From DASSUW01 sp963844405 (GTDB lineage: Bacteria; Actinomycetota; Thermoleophilia; Solirubrobacterales; Solirubrobacteraceae), in NCBI GenBank assembly GCA_963844405.1, contig CAWJNZ010000012.1, positions 186,001 through 250,000 of the forward strand: DNA of 64,000 nucleotides. The letters are read 5' to 3'. The position numbers and the translations under genes were made by a program. Each line of letters begins with the position of its first letter. Position 1 is the stretch's first letter. The notes beneath the pieces are model-generated. The model saw only the letters and a program-made list of their open reading frames with translations. It made no database searches and was not told where the DNA came from. Shown here piece after piece: positions 50,072 through 58,365 of the stretch.

Positions 50072-50517
50072 GGTCGCTCGACCAGCGTAGACAGCGCCAC
50101 CATCGTCCGGGTGCGCATGACCTTGGGGTCGCGGCGGAGCTGCTCGATCGTGCGCTCGAGCTCCTCGATGCCCTCGACGCGCACGCGGACGACCGCGTCG
50201 GCGTCGCCGGCCACCGTGTGGGCGGCGACCACCGCCGGCAGGCCGGCGACCGCGGCCAGCAGGTCGTTCGGCGCCACGCTGTCGGCGCAGTAGAGCTCGA
50301 CGAAGGCCTCCAGCCGGTCGCCCAGCGCCTGCGGGTCGATCACCGCCGTGTAGCCGATGATCACGCCGGTCTCGTGCAGGCGGTCTACGCGCCGCTTGAC
50401 CGCTGACGCCGACAGTCCGACGGCGGCGCCCACGTCGGCCAGCGTGGCGCGGCCGTCGCGTTCCAGCTGATCAAGGATCTTGCGGTCCAGGTCGTCGAGA
50501 CGCACCGGTCGTTGCAC
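50068..50517 (-). CDS. Lrp/AsnC-family regulator
   Basis: A 149-residue protein with the Lrp winged helix (about 5-55, 'LDDLDRKILDQLERDGRATLADVGAAVGLSASAVKRRVDRLHETGVI', key part SASAVKRRVDRLHETGVI) and a RAM/ACT ligand domain. It is divergent from phenylalanine hydroxylase with a 63-bp spacer, the standard arrangement for a Lrp-type regulator of amino-acid catabolism, so phenylalanine or tyrosine is the likely effector (inferred). Confidence 0.92.
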   Translation of the reverse strand: MQRPVRLDDLDRKILDQLERDGRATLADVGAAVGLSASAVKRRVDRLHETGVIIGYTAVIDPQALGDRLEAFVELYCADSVAPNDLLAAVAGLPAVVAAHTVAGDADAVVRVRVEGIEELERTIEQLRRDPKVMRTRTMVALSTLVERP

Positions 50518-50580
50518 GTCACGCCCACTTTATGCCGTCCCGATTGTGCGCGCGACCCGCGGGCGATAGACCGACGGGGA

Positions 50581-51483
50581 ATGTTCGAGGAAGCCCAGCT
50601 GTACTCGCCGGTCACCGAGAACGAGGACGGCTCGGTCACCGTCGAGCTCGCGGGCGACCATCCGGGCGCCTGCGATCCCGTCTACCGGGAGCGGCGCAAC
50701 CACATCGCCGCGCGGGCGCTCGCCTGGAAGCCCGGCGAGCCGACGCCGCGGATCGAGTACGCGGAGGCCGAGCACGAGGTCTGGCGGATCGTCTGCCGCG
50801 AGCTGGCGCCCAAGCACGAGAAGTACGCCTGCCGCGACTTCCGCGAGGCGGCCGCCGCGCTCGCGCTGCCGAGCGACCACATCCCGCAGCTCGACGAGGT
50901 GACCGCCGGGCTGCACCCGCTCACGGGCTGGACCTACCACGCCGCCGCCGGGCTGGTCCCGCTGCGCGACTTCCTCGGCGCGCTGGGCGATCGGGTGTTC
51001 CACTCGACGCAGTACATCCGCCACGGCGCCATGCCGCTCTACACGCCCGAGCCCGACCTCATCCACGAGGTCGTCGGGCACGGCAACCTGCTCGCCGCCC
51101 CGCGCTTCGCCGAGATCAAGCGCCAGGCCGGGCTCGCCGCCCAGCGCGTGGAGACCGACGAGGCGCTCCAGTTCCTGGCCGACGTCTTCTGGTTCACGAT
51201 CGAGTTCGGCGTCCTGCGCGAGGAGGGCGAGGTGCGCGCCTACGGCGCCGGGATCCTCTCCTCGTACGGCGAGATCGAGGAGTTCCGCGGCGCGGACCTG
51301 CGCCCGCTCGACATCCTCGCCATGGCCACGCAGGAGTACGACATCACGAAGTACCAGCCGGTTCTCTTCTGCGCCGACGGGATCGGCGAGCTCGAGGACG
51401 TCGTCGGGTCGTTCTTCCGCGACTTCGACGACGAGACGCCGGCTCGCCTTAGGGGGGACGCGGGGGTCGCGCTGTCGGCTTGA
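50581..51483 (+). CDS. phhA: Phenylalanine 4-monooxygenase
   Basis: A 300-residue pterin-dependent hydroxylase that turns phenylalanine into tyrosine. The iron ligands are H162 and H167 ('PDLIHEVVGHGNLLA') and E208 in 'FWFTIEFGVLREEGEVRAYGAG'. Other family blocks: 'HPLTGWTYHAAAGLVPLRDFLGAL', 'VFHSTQYIRH'. Catalytic-domain-only length is typical of bacterial enzymes. ATG 50581 is chosen over 50512 because the catalytic-domain N-terminus starts here. Regulated probably by the divergent Lrp gene. No pterin recycling gene is adjacent. Confidence 0.93.
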   Translation: MFEEAQLYSPVTENEDGSVTVELAGDHPGACDPVYRERRNHIAARALAWKPGEPTPRIEYAEAEHEVWRIVCRELAPKHEKYACRDFREAAAALALPSDHIPQLDEVTAGLHPLTGWTYHAAAGLVPLRDFLGALGDRVFHSTQYIRHGAMPLYTPEPDLIHEVVGHGNLLAAPRFAEIKRQAGLAAQRVETDEALQFLADVFWFTIEFGVLREEGEVRAYGAGILSSYGEIEEFRGADLRPLDILAMATQEYDITKYQPVLFCADGIGELEDVVGSFFRDFDDETPARLRGDAGVALSA

Positions 51484-51547
51484 GAAGGCAGCGCGCCCCT
51501 GCGCGGGCGTCCGAAACCGGGTACGGTCGGAGTGAGAAGGACCCGGG

Positions 51548-51919
51548 ATGGGTATTGACCGGGCGTCCATGGACTATCAGATCGATCACGACCCCATCGA
51601 AGGCGGCCACCTCGTCGTGGCCAGCGGCGAGCTCGACATCTCGGCCACGCCACGGCTCTCGACCGTCCTCGCCTTCGCCTCCGCCAGCCCCGGCGGCCGG
51701 CTCGTCCTCGACCTCTCGGAGGTCGCGTTCATCGACTCGACGGCGCTCGGGACGATCCTCAAGGCCGCTGCCCAGCTCGACGAGGCCGGCACGAGCCTGG
51801 CCGTCGTCGCGCCCGAGGGCCCGGTGCGGCGGCTGCTCGAGATGACGAACCTCACGCAGCGCTTCCGGCTGTACGGGACGCGCGCCGCCGCCCTGTCGGC
51901 CGACGGCGCTCCCGCCTAG
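51548..51919 (+). CDS. STAS-domain anti-sigma factor antagonist
   Basis: A 123-residue single-domain protein: 'GGHLVVASGELDISATPRLS', 'LVLDLSEVAFIDSTALGTI' with the phosphorylatable Ser in IDSTALG. Such antagonists free a sigma factor by binding its RsbW-like anti-sigma kinase when unphosphorylated. No anti-sigma kinase is nearby. GAGAAGGA precedes ATG 51548. Its stop overlaps the convergent sigma factor stop by 4 bp, but a link between the two is only suggestive, as this sigma is of the RpoD type. Confidence 0.9.
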   Translation: MGIDRASMDYQIDHDPIEGGHLVVASGELDISATPRLSTVLAFASASPGGRLVLDLSEVAFIDSTALGTILKAAAQLDEAGTSLAVVAPEGPVRRLLEMTNLTQRFRLYGTRAAALSADGAPA

Positions 51920-52980
51920 GCCGCGGCCCGGAGCGCGACGAGCTCGCGGCGCAGCGCGAGCTCCTCGAGCGCCCGCTGCTCGACGCGCCGCAGCTCCGAC
52001 GGGCGCATCTCCAGCCGCCGGGCGGCCTCGCGGATCGAGACCGGGTCGCGGTCGCCGTTCAGGCCGAAGCGCATCTGGATCACCTCGCGCTGGGGCTCGG
52101 GGAGCTGGCGCACGACGTCGCGCACCGCCTCCTGCTCGAGCGCCAGCTCGACCTCCTCGTCGGGCGCGGGCTCGCGGCCGGGCAGCAGGTCGCCGAGCTC
52201 GGTGTCCTCCGCCTCGCCGACCGGGCGCTCGAGGCTGGTGACCTGGCGCGAGACCTCGCGCACCTCCTCGACCTGCTGGGGGTCGAGCTCGGCCGCGGCG
52301 GCGATCTCCTCGAGCGTCGGCGGGCGGCCGAGCCGGGTGCTGAGCTCGCGCTCGGCGTTGGCGATCTTGCGCTCGCGCTGGGCGATGTTGATCGGCAGGC
52401 GGATGGTGCGGCCGCGCTCGTCGAGCGCGCGGCCGATCGCCTGGCGGATCCACAGCGTCGCGTACGTGGAGAAGCGGAAGCCCTTGCGCCAGTCGTACTT
52501 CTCGGCGGCGCGGATGAGCCCGAACATGCCCTCCTGGATCAGGTCGAGCAGGCTCAGCTGGCCGATGCCCTGGTACTTGCGCGCGATCGAGACGACGAGC
52601 CGCAGGTTCGAGTTGATCAACCGCTCCTTGGCCTCGAGGTCGCCGCGCTCGATCCGCTTGGCGAGCTCGAGCTCCTCCGCGGGCTTGAGCAGGTCGTGGC
52701 GACCCGCCTCGTTGAGGAACAGCTGGAGGGCGTCCGTCGTGTAGGTCGCCATGTCGCGGTTGGACACGGCGGTGAGCGGCGTGTCGCGGCGCCCGCAGTC
52801 GTCGAGGATCGCGACGCCCTCTTCGTTGAACCGGGCGGCGATCTCCGCGACCTGCTCGTGGTCGAGGTCGAGCTCCTCGACGACCTGGGACAGCTCGGAC
52901 TCGTCGACGCAGCCCAGCTCGCGGCCCGCCTCGAGCAGCGCCTGGATCTCAGCAGGAGGATCGGCCATGAGCACTGACAT
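51916..52980 (-). CDS. RNA polymerase sigma factor, RpoD/HrdB-like (group 1/2)
   Basis: A 354-residue sigma-70 protein: region 1.2 ('YTTDALQLFLNEAGRHDLL'), 2.1-2.4 ('NLRLVVSIARKYQGIGQLSLLDLIQEGMFGLIRAAEKYDWRKGFRFSTYATLWIRQAIGRAL', key part RFSTYATLWIRQAI), region 3 and region 4. Region 4.2 diverges: 'SIREAARRLEMRPSELRRVEQRALEEL' replaces the usual GVTRERVRQIE, so -35 recognition may differ. This and the short N-terminus suggest an alternative group 2 factor, not the principal one. ATG 52980 directly abuts a hairpin; ATG 52968 is the alternative start. Confidence 0.9.
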   Translation of the reverse strand: MSVLMADPPAEIQALLEAGRELGCVDESELSQVVEELDLDHEQVAEIAARFNEEGVAILDDCGRRDTPLTAVSNRDMATYTTDALQLFLNEAGRHDLLKPAEELELAKRIERGDLEAKERLINSNLRLVVSIARKYQGIGQLSLLDLIQEGMFGLIRAAEKYDWRKGFRFSTYATLWIRQAIGRALDERGRTIRLPINIAQRERKIANAERELSTRLGRPPTLEEIAAAAELDPQQVEEVREVSRQVTSLERPVGEAEDTELGDLLPGREPAPDEEVELALEQEAVRDVVRQLPEPQREVIQMRFGLNGDRDPVSIREAARRLEMRPSELRRVEQRALEELALRRELVALRAAA

Positions 52981-53012
52981 ACCCACCGGCGCCCCGAAGG
53001 ACGCCGGTGGGT
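52981..53012 (-). promoter_or_regulatory. Perfect 11-bp hairpin abutting the sigma factor start codon
   Basis: ACCCACCGGCG (52981-52991) pairs perfectly with CGCCGGTGGGT (53002-53012) around a 10-nt loop. On the sigma mRNA it ends on the base before ATG 52980 and would bury any ribosome site (GGTGGG is inside the stem). It may be a terminator left by the upstream remnant gene or a translational control element. Confidence 0.6.
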
Positions 53013-53027
53013 GTATCCGTGTGCGGC

Positions 53028-53300
53028 TTACTCGCACTCGCAAGCTCGCGCGAGCGCCTTAGATACCTGCTTAGCGAGCAGCGGACGGGCGTTGCTCAGG
53101 TTCTCCTCGGCCTTCTCGCGGCCCTCGTTGTACGGGGCGAGCGCGTCGGGATCGCCGGAGATGATCTAGCCGCGGACGCCCGTCTCCTCGTTCACCATCT
53201 GGGTCACGACGTCGGTCATCATGGCCTTGAGGGGGATCGCGTCCTCCACGAACGCCTCATGGGCCTTCAGCTCGGCGCCGCACGCTTCGTGGCCGCGTAG
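53028..53300 (-). pseudogene. Remnant of a CHASE3-like sensor domain, interrupted by TAG
   Basis: One frame reads 'CGAELKAHEAFVEDAIPLKA', 'MMTDVVTQMVNEETGVRG', then TAG (53166-53168), then 'IISGDPDALAPYNEGREKAE' and 'NLSNARPLLAKQ' to a TAA at 53030. The pattern ETG-x-RG-x-x-I-x-GDP-x-x-L-x-PY-x-x-G is that of CHASE3 extracytoplasmic sensor domains of kinases and chemoreceptors; the stop replaces the residue after RG. No kinase or transducer part follows, so it is a decayed fragment between the sigma factor and trigger factor genes. Confidence 0.55.
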
Positions 53301-53377
53301 CGAGCGAGCAGGACGATCCAGTCGAGGACGCCGGCGGCCAGATGGCCGAGCGGACCGGTGTAGAGCCAGGCTCTCAT
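53267..53377 (-). CDS. Small putative membrane protein (36 aa)
   Basis: The frame starts at ATG 53377 and reads MRAWLYTGPLGHLAAGVLDW then 'IVLLARYAATKRAAPS'-stop. It has one hydrophobic segment and a basic tail, the composition of a small single-pass membrane protein. It overlaps the first part of the CHASE3 remnant in another frame and is divergent from tig, 29 bp away. Real function unknown; it could also be a chance frame. Confidence 0.45.
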   Translation of the reverse strand: MRAWLYTGPLGHLAAGVLDWIVLLARYAATKRAAPS

Positions 53378-53406
53378 CGAGGTGCTTTGTATCGTGGTGC
53401 CCCGCC

Positions 53407-54729
53407 ATGGCAACCGAGGTCAACACCACCGTCACCGAGCTGCCCGAGTCGCGCGTGCGCGTGGAGGCCGAGGTCCCGCCCGCCGAGGTGGAGCGCCGCG
53501 TCGCCCAGGCCGCCCAGCGCCTCGGCCGCGGCCTGCGCGTCCCCGGCTTCCGCGCCGGCAAGGCGCCGGCCCCCGTCATCGTCCAGCGAATGGGCCGCGA
53601 GGCGGTGCTCGACGAGGCGGTCCGCGACTTCATCGGCACCTGGTACAGCGCGGCGATCGACTCCGCGCACGTCGTCCCGGTCGGCGAGCCGCAGCTCGAC
53701 ATGGGCGACCTGCCGGCCCAGGGCGAGCCGCTGACCTTCTCGATCGAGATCGGCGTGCGACCGAAGGCCACGCTCGGCGACTACAAGGGCCTCGAGGTCG
53801 CCCGCCGCGAGCCCGACGTGTCGGACGAGGCGATCAACTCCGAGATCGACCGGCTGCGCGAGCGCTCGGCCCGGCTCGACACCGTCGACCGGCCCGCCGC
53901 CAACGGCGACTTCGTGGTCATGGACTACCTCGGCACGCGCGACGGCGAGCCGTTCGCCGGCGGCGAGGGGCGCGACCAGATGGTCGAGCTCGGCTCAGGC
54001 CGGCTCGTGCCCGGCTTCGAGGAGCAGCTCGAGGGCGGGGCGGCGGGTGACGAGCGGACGGTCACCGTGACCTTCCCCGAGGACTACCCGGCGCCGGAGC
54101 TGGCCGGCCAGGAGGCCGCGTTCGCGGTCACCGTCAAGGAGGTCAAGGCCAAGGAGCTGCCCGAGCTCGACGACGACCTCGCCGCCGAGGCGGGCTTCGA
54201 CTCGCTCGACGAGCTGCGCGAGGACATCCGCGGCCGGCTGGCGGAGGTCGAGACCGCGGAGATCGATCGCGAGTTCCGCGAGGCGGCGCTCGACGCGGCG
54301 GTCGCCGCGGCGACGATCGACGTGCCGCCGGCGCTGGTCGACGCTCGCGCCCGCGAGCAGTGGGACTCGATGCTGCACTCGCTCGGCCACCAGGGCATCA
54401 ACCGCGAGACCTACCTGCGGATCGCCGGGCGGCCCGAGGAGGAGATCGTCGAGGAGAGCAAGCCCGACGCCGAGCAGGCGCTCAAGCGCGAGGCCGTGCT
54501 CGCGGCGATCATCGAGGCCGAGGGGATCGAGGCGACCGACGAGGAGGTGCTCGCGGCGGTCGAGGAGGCGGCGGGCGCCGACGGGCGCGGCCGGACGTCG
54601 CCCAAGAAGCTGCTGGAGCGCATGAAGTCGACCGGCCGGCTCGAGGCCTTCAAGGAGGACCTCGCGCAGCGCAAGGCGCTCGATCTGGTGGCCGAGTCGG
54701 CGCGTCAGATTTCCACCCCGGATTCCTAG
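53407..54729 (+). CDS. tig: Trigger factor, ribosome-associated chaperone and peptidyl-prolyl isomerase
   Basis: A 440-residue protein: ribosome-binding domain (about 1-115, with the signature 'VPGFRAGKAPAPVIVQRMG', normally GFRxGKxP), FKBP-type isomerase domain (about 155-240, 'GDFVVMDYLGTRDGEPFAGGEG', 'LVPGFEEQLEGGAAGDERTVTVTFPEDYP') and the helical C-terminal chaperone domain. It binds nascent chains at the exit tunnel. Synteny with clpP and clpX downstream is conserved in many bacteria and supports the call. Confidence 0.95.
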   Translation: MATEVNTTVTELPESRVRVEAEVPPAEVERRVAQAAQRLGRGLRVPGFRAGKAPAPVIVQRMGREAVLDEAVRDFIGTWYSAAIDSAHVVPVGEPQLDMGDLPAQGEPLTFSIEIGVRPKATLGDYKGLEVARREPDVSDEAINSEIDRLRERSARLDTVDRPAANGDFVVMDYLGTRDGEPFAGGEGRDQMVELGSGRLVPGFEEQLEGGAAGDERTVTVTFPEDYPAPELAGQEAAFAVTVKEVKAKELPELDDDLAAEAGFDSLDELREDIRGRLAEVETAEIDREFREAALDAAVAAATIDVPPALVDARAREQWDSMLHSLGHQGINRETYLRIAGRPEEEIVEESKPDAEQALKREAVLAAIIEAEGIEATDEEVLAAVEEAAGADGRGRTSPKKLLERMKSTGRLEAFKEDLAQRKALDLVAESARQISTPDS

Positions 54730-54841
54730 CCGCAAGTCCGGGAATCACGGCCCCGGTCGATTGCTAGGCTGTCGCTTCCTGGGCTCCCAGCCCGAACGCT
54801 GAGCAGGACTCGAGCGCCCGAAGCGAAACGAAGCGAGGACC

Positions 54842-55426
54842 GTGAGCCCACTGGTACCGATGGTCGTCGAACAGACCTCCCGCGGGGAGCGTGCGTTCGA
54901 CATCTACAGCCGCCTGCTCAATGAGCGGATCGTCTTCCTCGGCACGCCTGTGGACGATCAGATCGCGAACCTGATCGTCGCCCAGCTGCTGCACCTCGAG
55001 GCCGAGGACCCCGACAAGGACATCTCGCTCTACGTCAACTCGCCGGGCGGCTCGGTGTATGCGGGCCTCGCGATCTACGACACGATGCAGTTCATCAAGC
55101 CCGACGTGCAGACGATCTGCGTCGGCATCGCGATGTCCATGGGCGCCCTGCTGCTCGCGGGCGGCGCCAAGGGCAAGCGGATGGCGCTGCCGAACGCGAA
55201 GATCCTGATCCACCAGGTCTCCTCGGGCTTCCAGGGCCAGGCGACGGACATCGAGATCCACGCCCGCGAGGTGATCGACCTCCGGCGCCGGCTCGACGAG
55301 ATCATCGCCGACCACACCGGCCAGTCGATCGAGAAGGTCAAGCAGGACACCGAGCGCGACTACTTCATGAGCTCGGAAGAGGCGACGAACTACGGCATCA
55401 TCGACAGGGTGATCTCCGAGCACTAG
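54842..55426 (+). CDS. clpP: ATP-dependent Clp protease proteolytic subunit
   Basis: A 194-residue serine protease subunit with catalytic S99 ('ICVGIAMSMGALLLAGG'), H124 ('KILIHQVSSGFQG') and D173 ('QDTERDYFMS'). It forms the barrel that degrades proteins unfolded by ClpX. Starts at GTG 54842. The 112-bp spacer after tig contains a TAGGCT (54765-54770) that could serve as a promoter -10. clpX follows after 13 bp. Confidence 0.96.
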   Translation: MSPLVPMVVEQTSRGERAFDIYSRLLNERIVFLGTPVDDQIANLIVAQLLHLEAEDPDKDISLYVNSPGGSVYAGLAIYDTMQFIKPDVQTICVGIAMSMGALLLAGGAKGKRMALPNAKILIHQVSSGFQGQATDIEIHAREVIDLRRRLDEIIADHTGQSIEKVKQDTERDYFMSSEEATNYGIIDRVISEH

Positions 55427-55439
55427 GGAGACGGATTCC

Positions 55440-56711
55440 ATGGCCCGGCCCACCGACTCCAACGAACAGCTTCTCTGCAGCTTCTGCGGCAAGTCGCAGC
55501 GCCAGGTCAAGAAGCTGATCGCCGGGCCCGGGGTCTACATCTGCGACGAGTGCATCGATCTCTGCAACGAGATCATCGACGAGGAGCTGACCGCTCCGCC
55601 GTCGTTCGACATCGACAGCCTGCCCAAGCCGAAGGAGATCTACGGCGTGCTCAACGAGTACGTCGTCGGGCAGGAGCAGGCCAAGCGCACGCTCTCCGTA
55701 GCGGTCTACAACCACTACAAGCGCGTGCAGATGATGCAGGCGGACGACTCGGACATCGAGCTCCAGAAGTCGAACATCCTGCTCCTGGGGCCGACCGGCT
55801 GCGGCAAGACGCTGCTGGCCCAGACGCTGGCGCGGATCCTGAACGTGCCGTTCGCCATCGCCGACGCCACCGCCTTGACCGAGGCGGGCTATGTCGGCGA
55901 GGACGTCGAGAACATCCTCCTGAAGCTCATCCAGGCCGCCGACTACGACGTCAAGAAGGCCGAGACGGGGATCATCTACATCGACGAGGTCGACAAGATC
56001 GCCCGAAAGGCCGACAACCCGTCGATCACGCGCGACGTCTCCGGCGAGGGCGTCCAGCAGGCCCTGCTGAAGATCCTCGAGGGGACGACGGCGTCGGTGC
56101 CGCCGCAGGGCGGGCGCAAGCACCCGCACCAGGAGTTCCTCACCATCGACACGACGAACGTCCTGTTCATCTGCGGCGGGGCGTTCGCGAACCTCGACAA
56201 GGTGATCGAGCGCCGGATCGGCCACAAGGGCGTGGGCTTCGGCGCCAACATCGAGTCCAAGACGCAGCGCGACACCGGTGCGCTGTTCGAGAAGGTCCTG
56301 CCCGAGGACCTCATGCAGTACGGCCTGATCCCGGAGTTCATCGGCCGCCTGCCGGTGTGCTCGGCCGTCCACCAGCTCTCGCGCGACGACCTGATCACGA
56401 TCCTGACGGAGCCGCGCAACGCGATCGTCAAGCAGTTCCAGCGCTTCTTCGCGTTCGACGGCATCGAGCTGGTCTTCTCCGGCGACGCCCAGAAGGCGGT
56501 GGCCGACAAGGCGCTCGAGCGCGAGACCGGCGCGCGCGGCCTGCGCTCGATCATCGAGGACATCCTGCTCGACGTGCAGTTCGAGCTGCCGTCGCGGCGC
56601 GACGTCAAGAAGTGCGTCGTGACGAAGGAGACGGTCGACCGCGGCGTCAAGCCGACGCTCGTGACCGAGGCGCCGGCCGAGGGCGAGTCTCCGGCCGCGA
56701 AGTCGGCCTAG
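55440..56711 (+). CDS. clpX: ATP-dependent Clp protease ATP-binding subunit ClpX
   Basis: A 423-residue AAA+ unfoldase: N-terminal zinc finger (C13, C16, C35, C38), Walker A 'LLLGPTGCGKTLLAQTLA', 'EAGYVGEDVENILLKL', Walker B 'GIIYIDEVDKIA', and the C-terminal sensor 'ERETGARGLRSIIEDILLD'. 'GFGAN' marks the pore-facing IGF-type region, here in a slightly different form ('GHKGVGFGANI'). Complete and standard. GGAGACGG precedes ATG 55440. Confidence 0.96.
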   Translation: MARPTDSNEQLLCSFCGKSQRQVKKLIAGPGVYICDECIDLCNEIIDEELTAPPSFDIDSLPKPKEIYGVLNEYVVGQEQAKRTLSVAVYNHYKRVQMMQADDSDIELQKSNILLLGPTGCGKTLLAQTLARILNVPFAIADATALTEAGYVGEDVENILLKLIQAADYDVKKAETGIIYIDEVDKIARKADNPSITRDVSGEGVQQALLKILEGTTASVPPQGGRKHPHQEFLTIDTTNVLFICGGAFANLDKVIERRIGHKGVGFGANIESKTQRDTGALFEKVLPEDLMQYGLIPEFIGRLPVCSAVHQLSRDDLITILTEPRNAIVKQFQRFFAFDGIELVFSGDAQKAVADKALERETGARGLRSIIEDILLDVQFELPSRRDVKKCVVTKETVDRGVKPTLVTEAPAEGESPAAKSA

Positions 56712-56712
56712 T

Positions 56713-57552
56713 TCAGAGCCGGCCGTTCGCCCTGAGCGTCTTCAGCGCGTCGATCGTGGCCACGCCGCGCCACTCGATCGCGGCTGCCGGGTTCCAGTCC
56801 GGCCAGCTGACGCGCCAGCCGCCGTCGTCCTGCTGGGCCTGCTCGAGGGCGTCGAGGTCGCGCTCGACGTCGAAGCGACCACGGCTTCGAGCCCCGGGGG
56901 CGGGAGAGAGACCGAGCGCCGACGGAAGCTCGGAGCCGTGCTCGGCCGTCGGGATCGAGCCGAGCGCTTCGAGTGCGGCTTCGGCGCGCGCGGCGTCCGG
57001 GTGGGCGTCGAGGAAGTGGACGCTGAACAGCAGGTCGTAGCCGAGCCCGATGTCCTGGGATGCGCGCGAGGCGTCGAGCTGCGCGATCCGTGCGAAGAGG
57101 AACTCGTCGGCCCTTGCGAGCCACGGGTGCGTGATTGACAGGTTGTGGAGGGCGGCGGCGTTGGCGGCCGTCTGAGTGTGCGACGAGGCGTCGGAGTAGC
57201 GCCACCACGGGGCGTGCGGCGCATCGGTCTCGAGCATGAACGGGATGCCGTCGTCGTCACGGGTGATGGTCTGGAGCCAGTCGGCGGCGGGGCCGATCAT
57301 GGCGTCGTCGTGCGCGCCGGCCTCGTGGAGGATCTCGAGGGTGGTGTGGATCCCGACGGGCTGGCTCGTCGGCGCGCGCATGTCGGGCTCGAGGGCGTGG
57401 CCGAAGCCGCCGTCCTCGTTGCGAAAGGCCCGCAGGGCGTCCAGGACCGGCTCCCGAGGCCCGCCCTCGAAGAGGTGCTCGAAGCGCCGGCGCTCGAGGA
57501 CGCGGGCGTTGGCGTGGAGGAACGTCTTCGCGGCTTCGAGGTCGATGGTCAT
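56713..57552 (-). CDS. Prenyltransferase/terpene-cyclase-like alpha-barrel repeat protein
   Basis: A 279-residue protein of helical repeats with the QW-type turns 'FRNEDGGFGHALEPDM' and 'AQQDDGGWRVSWPDW' ((D/E)DGG-(F/W)), the hallmark of alpha/alpha-6 barrels in squalene cyclases, prenyltransferase beta subunits and related non-enzymatic proteins. Too short for a cyclase and without DCTAE/DxDD, so a binding or unknown role is likely. ATG 57552 overlaps the AraC stop by 4 bp; the two are co-translated. It stops one base after the clpX stop, convergently. Confidence 0.78.
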   Translation of the reverse strand: MTIDLEAAKTFLHANARVLERRRFEHLFEGGPREPVLDALRAFRNEDGGFGHALEPDMRAPTSQPVGIHTTLEILHEAGAHDDAMIGPAADWLQTITRDDDGIPFMLETDAPHAPWWRYSDASSHTQTAANAAALHNLSITHPWLARADEFLFARIAQLDASRASQDIGLGYDLLFSVHFLDAHPDAARAEAALEALGSIPTAEHGSELPSALGLSPAPGARSRGRFDVERDLDALEQAQQDDGGWRVSWPDWNPAAAIEWRGVATIDALKTLRANGRL

Positions 57553-58250
57553 GCGGCCATCGTGGCCGATGCGCGGGCGTCCGTCTTGAACGAATCGGAC
57601 GTCTCGCCGGCGGGGCCGGCGCCCTCGGCCAGCAGCTGGGCGGGTGGGAGGCCGGCGAGGCGCGTGCACTCGCGCGTCAGGTGCGCCTGGTCCGCGTAGC
57701 CGGCGTCGAGCGCCAGGCGAGCCAGGTCGGTGTCGTACTGTGCCAGGCCGAGGAACCGCTGGAAGCGGAAGATCCGCTCGAGCGTCTTCGGTCCGTAGCC
57801 GACGGCATCGAGGAAGCGGCGCCTCAGCTGGCGGTCGCCGATGCCCAGCCGTTCGCGCGGCGTGCCGGTGGCGGCGGCGCGGACGAGCGGGTCGGCGGCG
57901 CCACGCCGTCGCACCGCCGCGGCCAGCTCGTGCGCGTCTCTCGCCTCGATGCGGTCGGCCGCGGCCCCCCAGACGTCGGCGAGCGGCACCGACACGTCTC
58001 GCAGCTCGGCGGCCGGCAGCCCGAGCGCGACGCCGGCGGCGCCGACGCGGAAGCGCACGCCGAAGGTGGGGGCGTCGGTTGTGGTGTGGTGCGCGCGGGT
58101 GGCAGGTCCGGCGACGATCAGCCGGCCGGCGACGGAGACGATGTCGACGCAGGCGTCGGGGAGGATGCGATGGGTCCGTGGGCCTGCCTCGTCGCGCGTC
58201 CACAGGCACGCCACGAGCTCGTCGCGCTGCGGCAGCTCGCGGTAGGCCAT
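57549..58250 (-). CDS. AraC-family transcriptional regulator with DUF6597-like N-terminus
   Basis: A 233-residue regulator. Residues 1-110 match the DUF6597-type sensor half ('LVACLWTRDEAGPRTHRILPDACVDIVSVAG' in parts, 'GVRFRVGAAGVALGLPAAEL'); residues about 135-225 are the AraC double helix-turn-helix ('LGIGDRQLRRRFLDAVGYGPKTLERIFRFQRFL', 'LALDAGYADQAHLTRECTRLAGLPPAQLL'). Coupled to the barrel protein through ATGA. Ligand unknown. Confidence 0.88.
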   Translation of the reverse strand: MAYRELPQRDELVACLWTRDEAGPRTHRILPDACVDIVSVAGRLIVAGPATRAHHTTTDAPTFGVRFRVGAAGVALGLPAAELRDVSVPLADVWGAAADRIEARDAHELAAAVRRRGAADPLVRAAATGTPRERLGIGDRQLRRRFLDAVGYGPKTLERIFRFQRFLGLAQYDTDLARLALDAGYADQAHLTRECTRLAGLPPAQLLAEGAGPAGETSDSFKTDARASATMAA

Positions 58251-58291
58251 GGGTCGGAGCTTAGGCCCCGGCGAACGGCGGCTGGGTAGAA

Positions 58292-58338
58292 ACGCGTGGC
58301 GCTTTGGGGTCGCATACCGACCCCAAAGCGCCACGCGT
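58292..58338. terminator. Perfect 21-bp hairpin between AraC promoter and glpD end
   Basis: Arms 58292-58312 and 58318-58338 are exactly complementary around CATAC. It lies 28 bp downstream of the glpD stop (minus strand) and 42 bp upstream of the AraC start, so it should terminate glpD transcription before the AraC operon. Confidence 0.75.
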
Positions 58339-58365
58339 CCCGTCGCGGGCCTCGAACCCGCCTCC

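Noticed and set aside
58345..58361. tRNA T-arm-like sequence (GCGGGTTCGAGGCCCGC on the minus strand)
   Set aside because: No matching acceptor, D-arm or anticodon arm is present; the upstream bases are the end of glpD. It could be chance or a relic of a tRNA 3' end.
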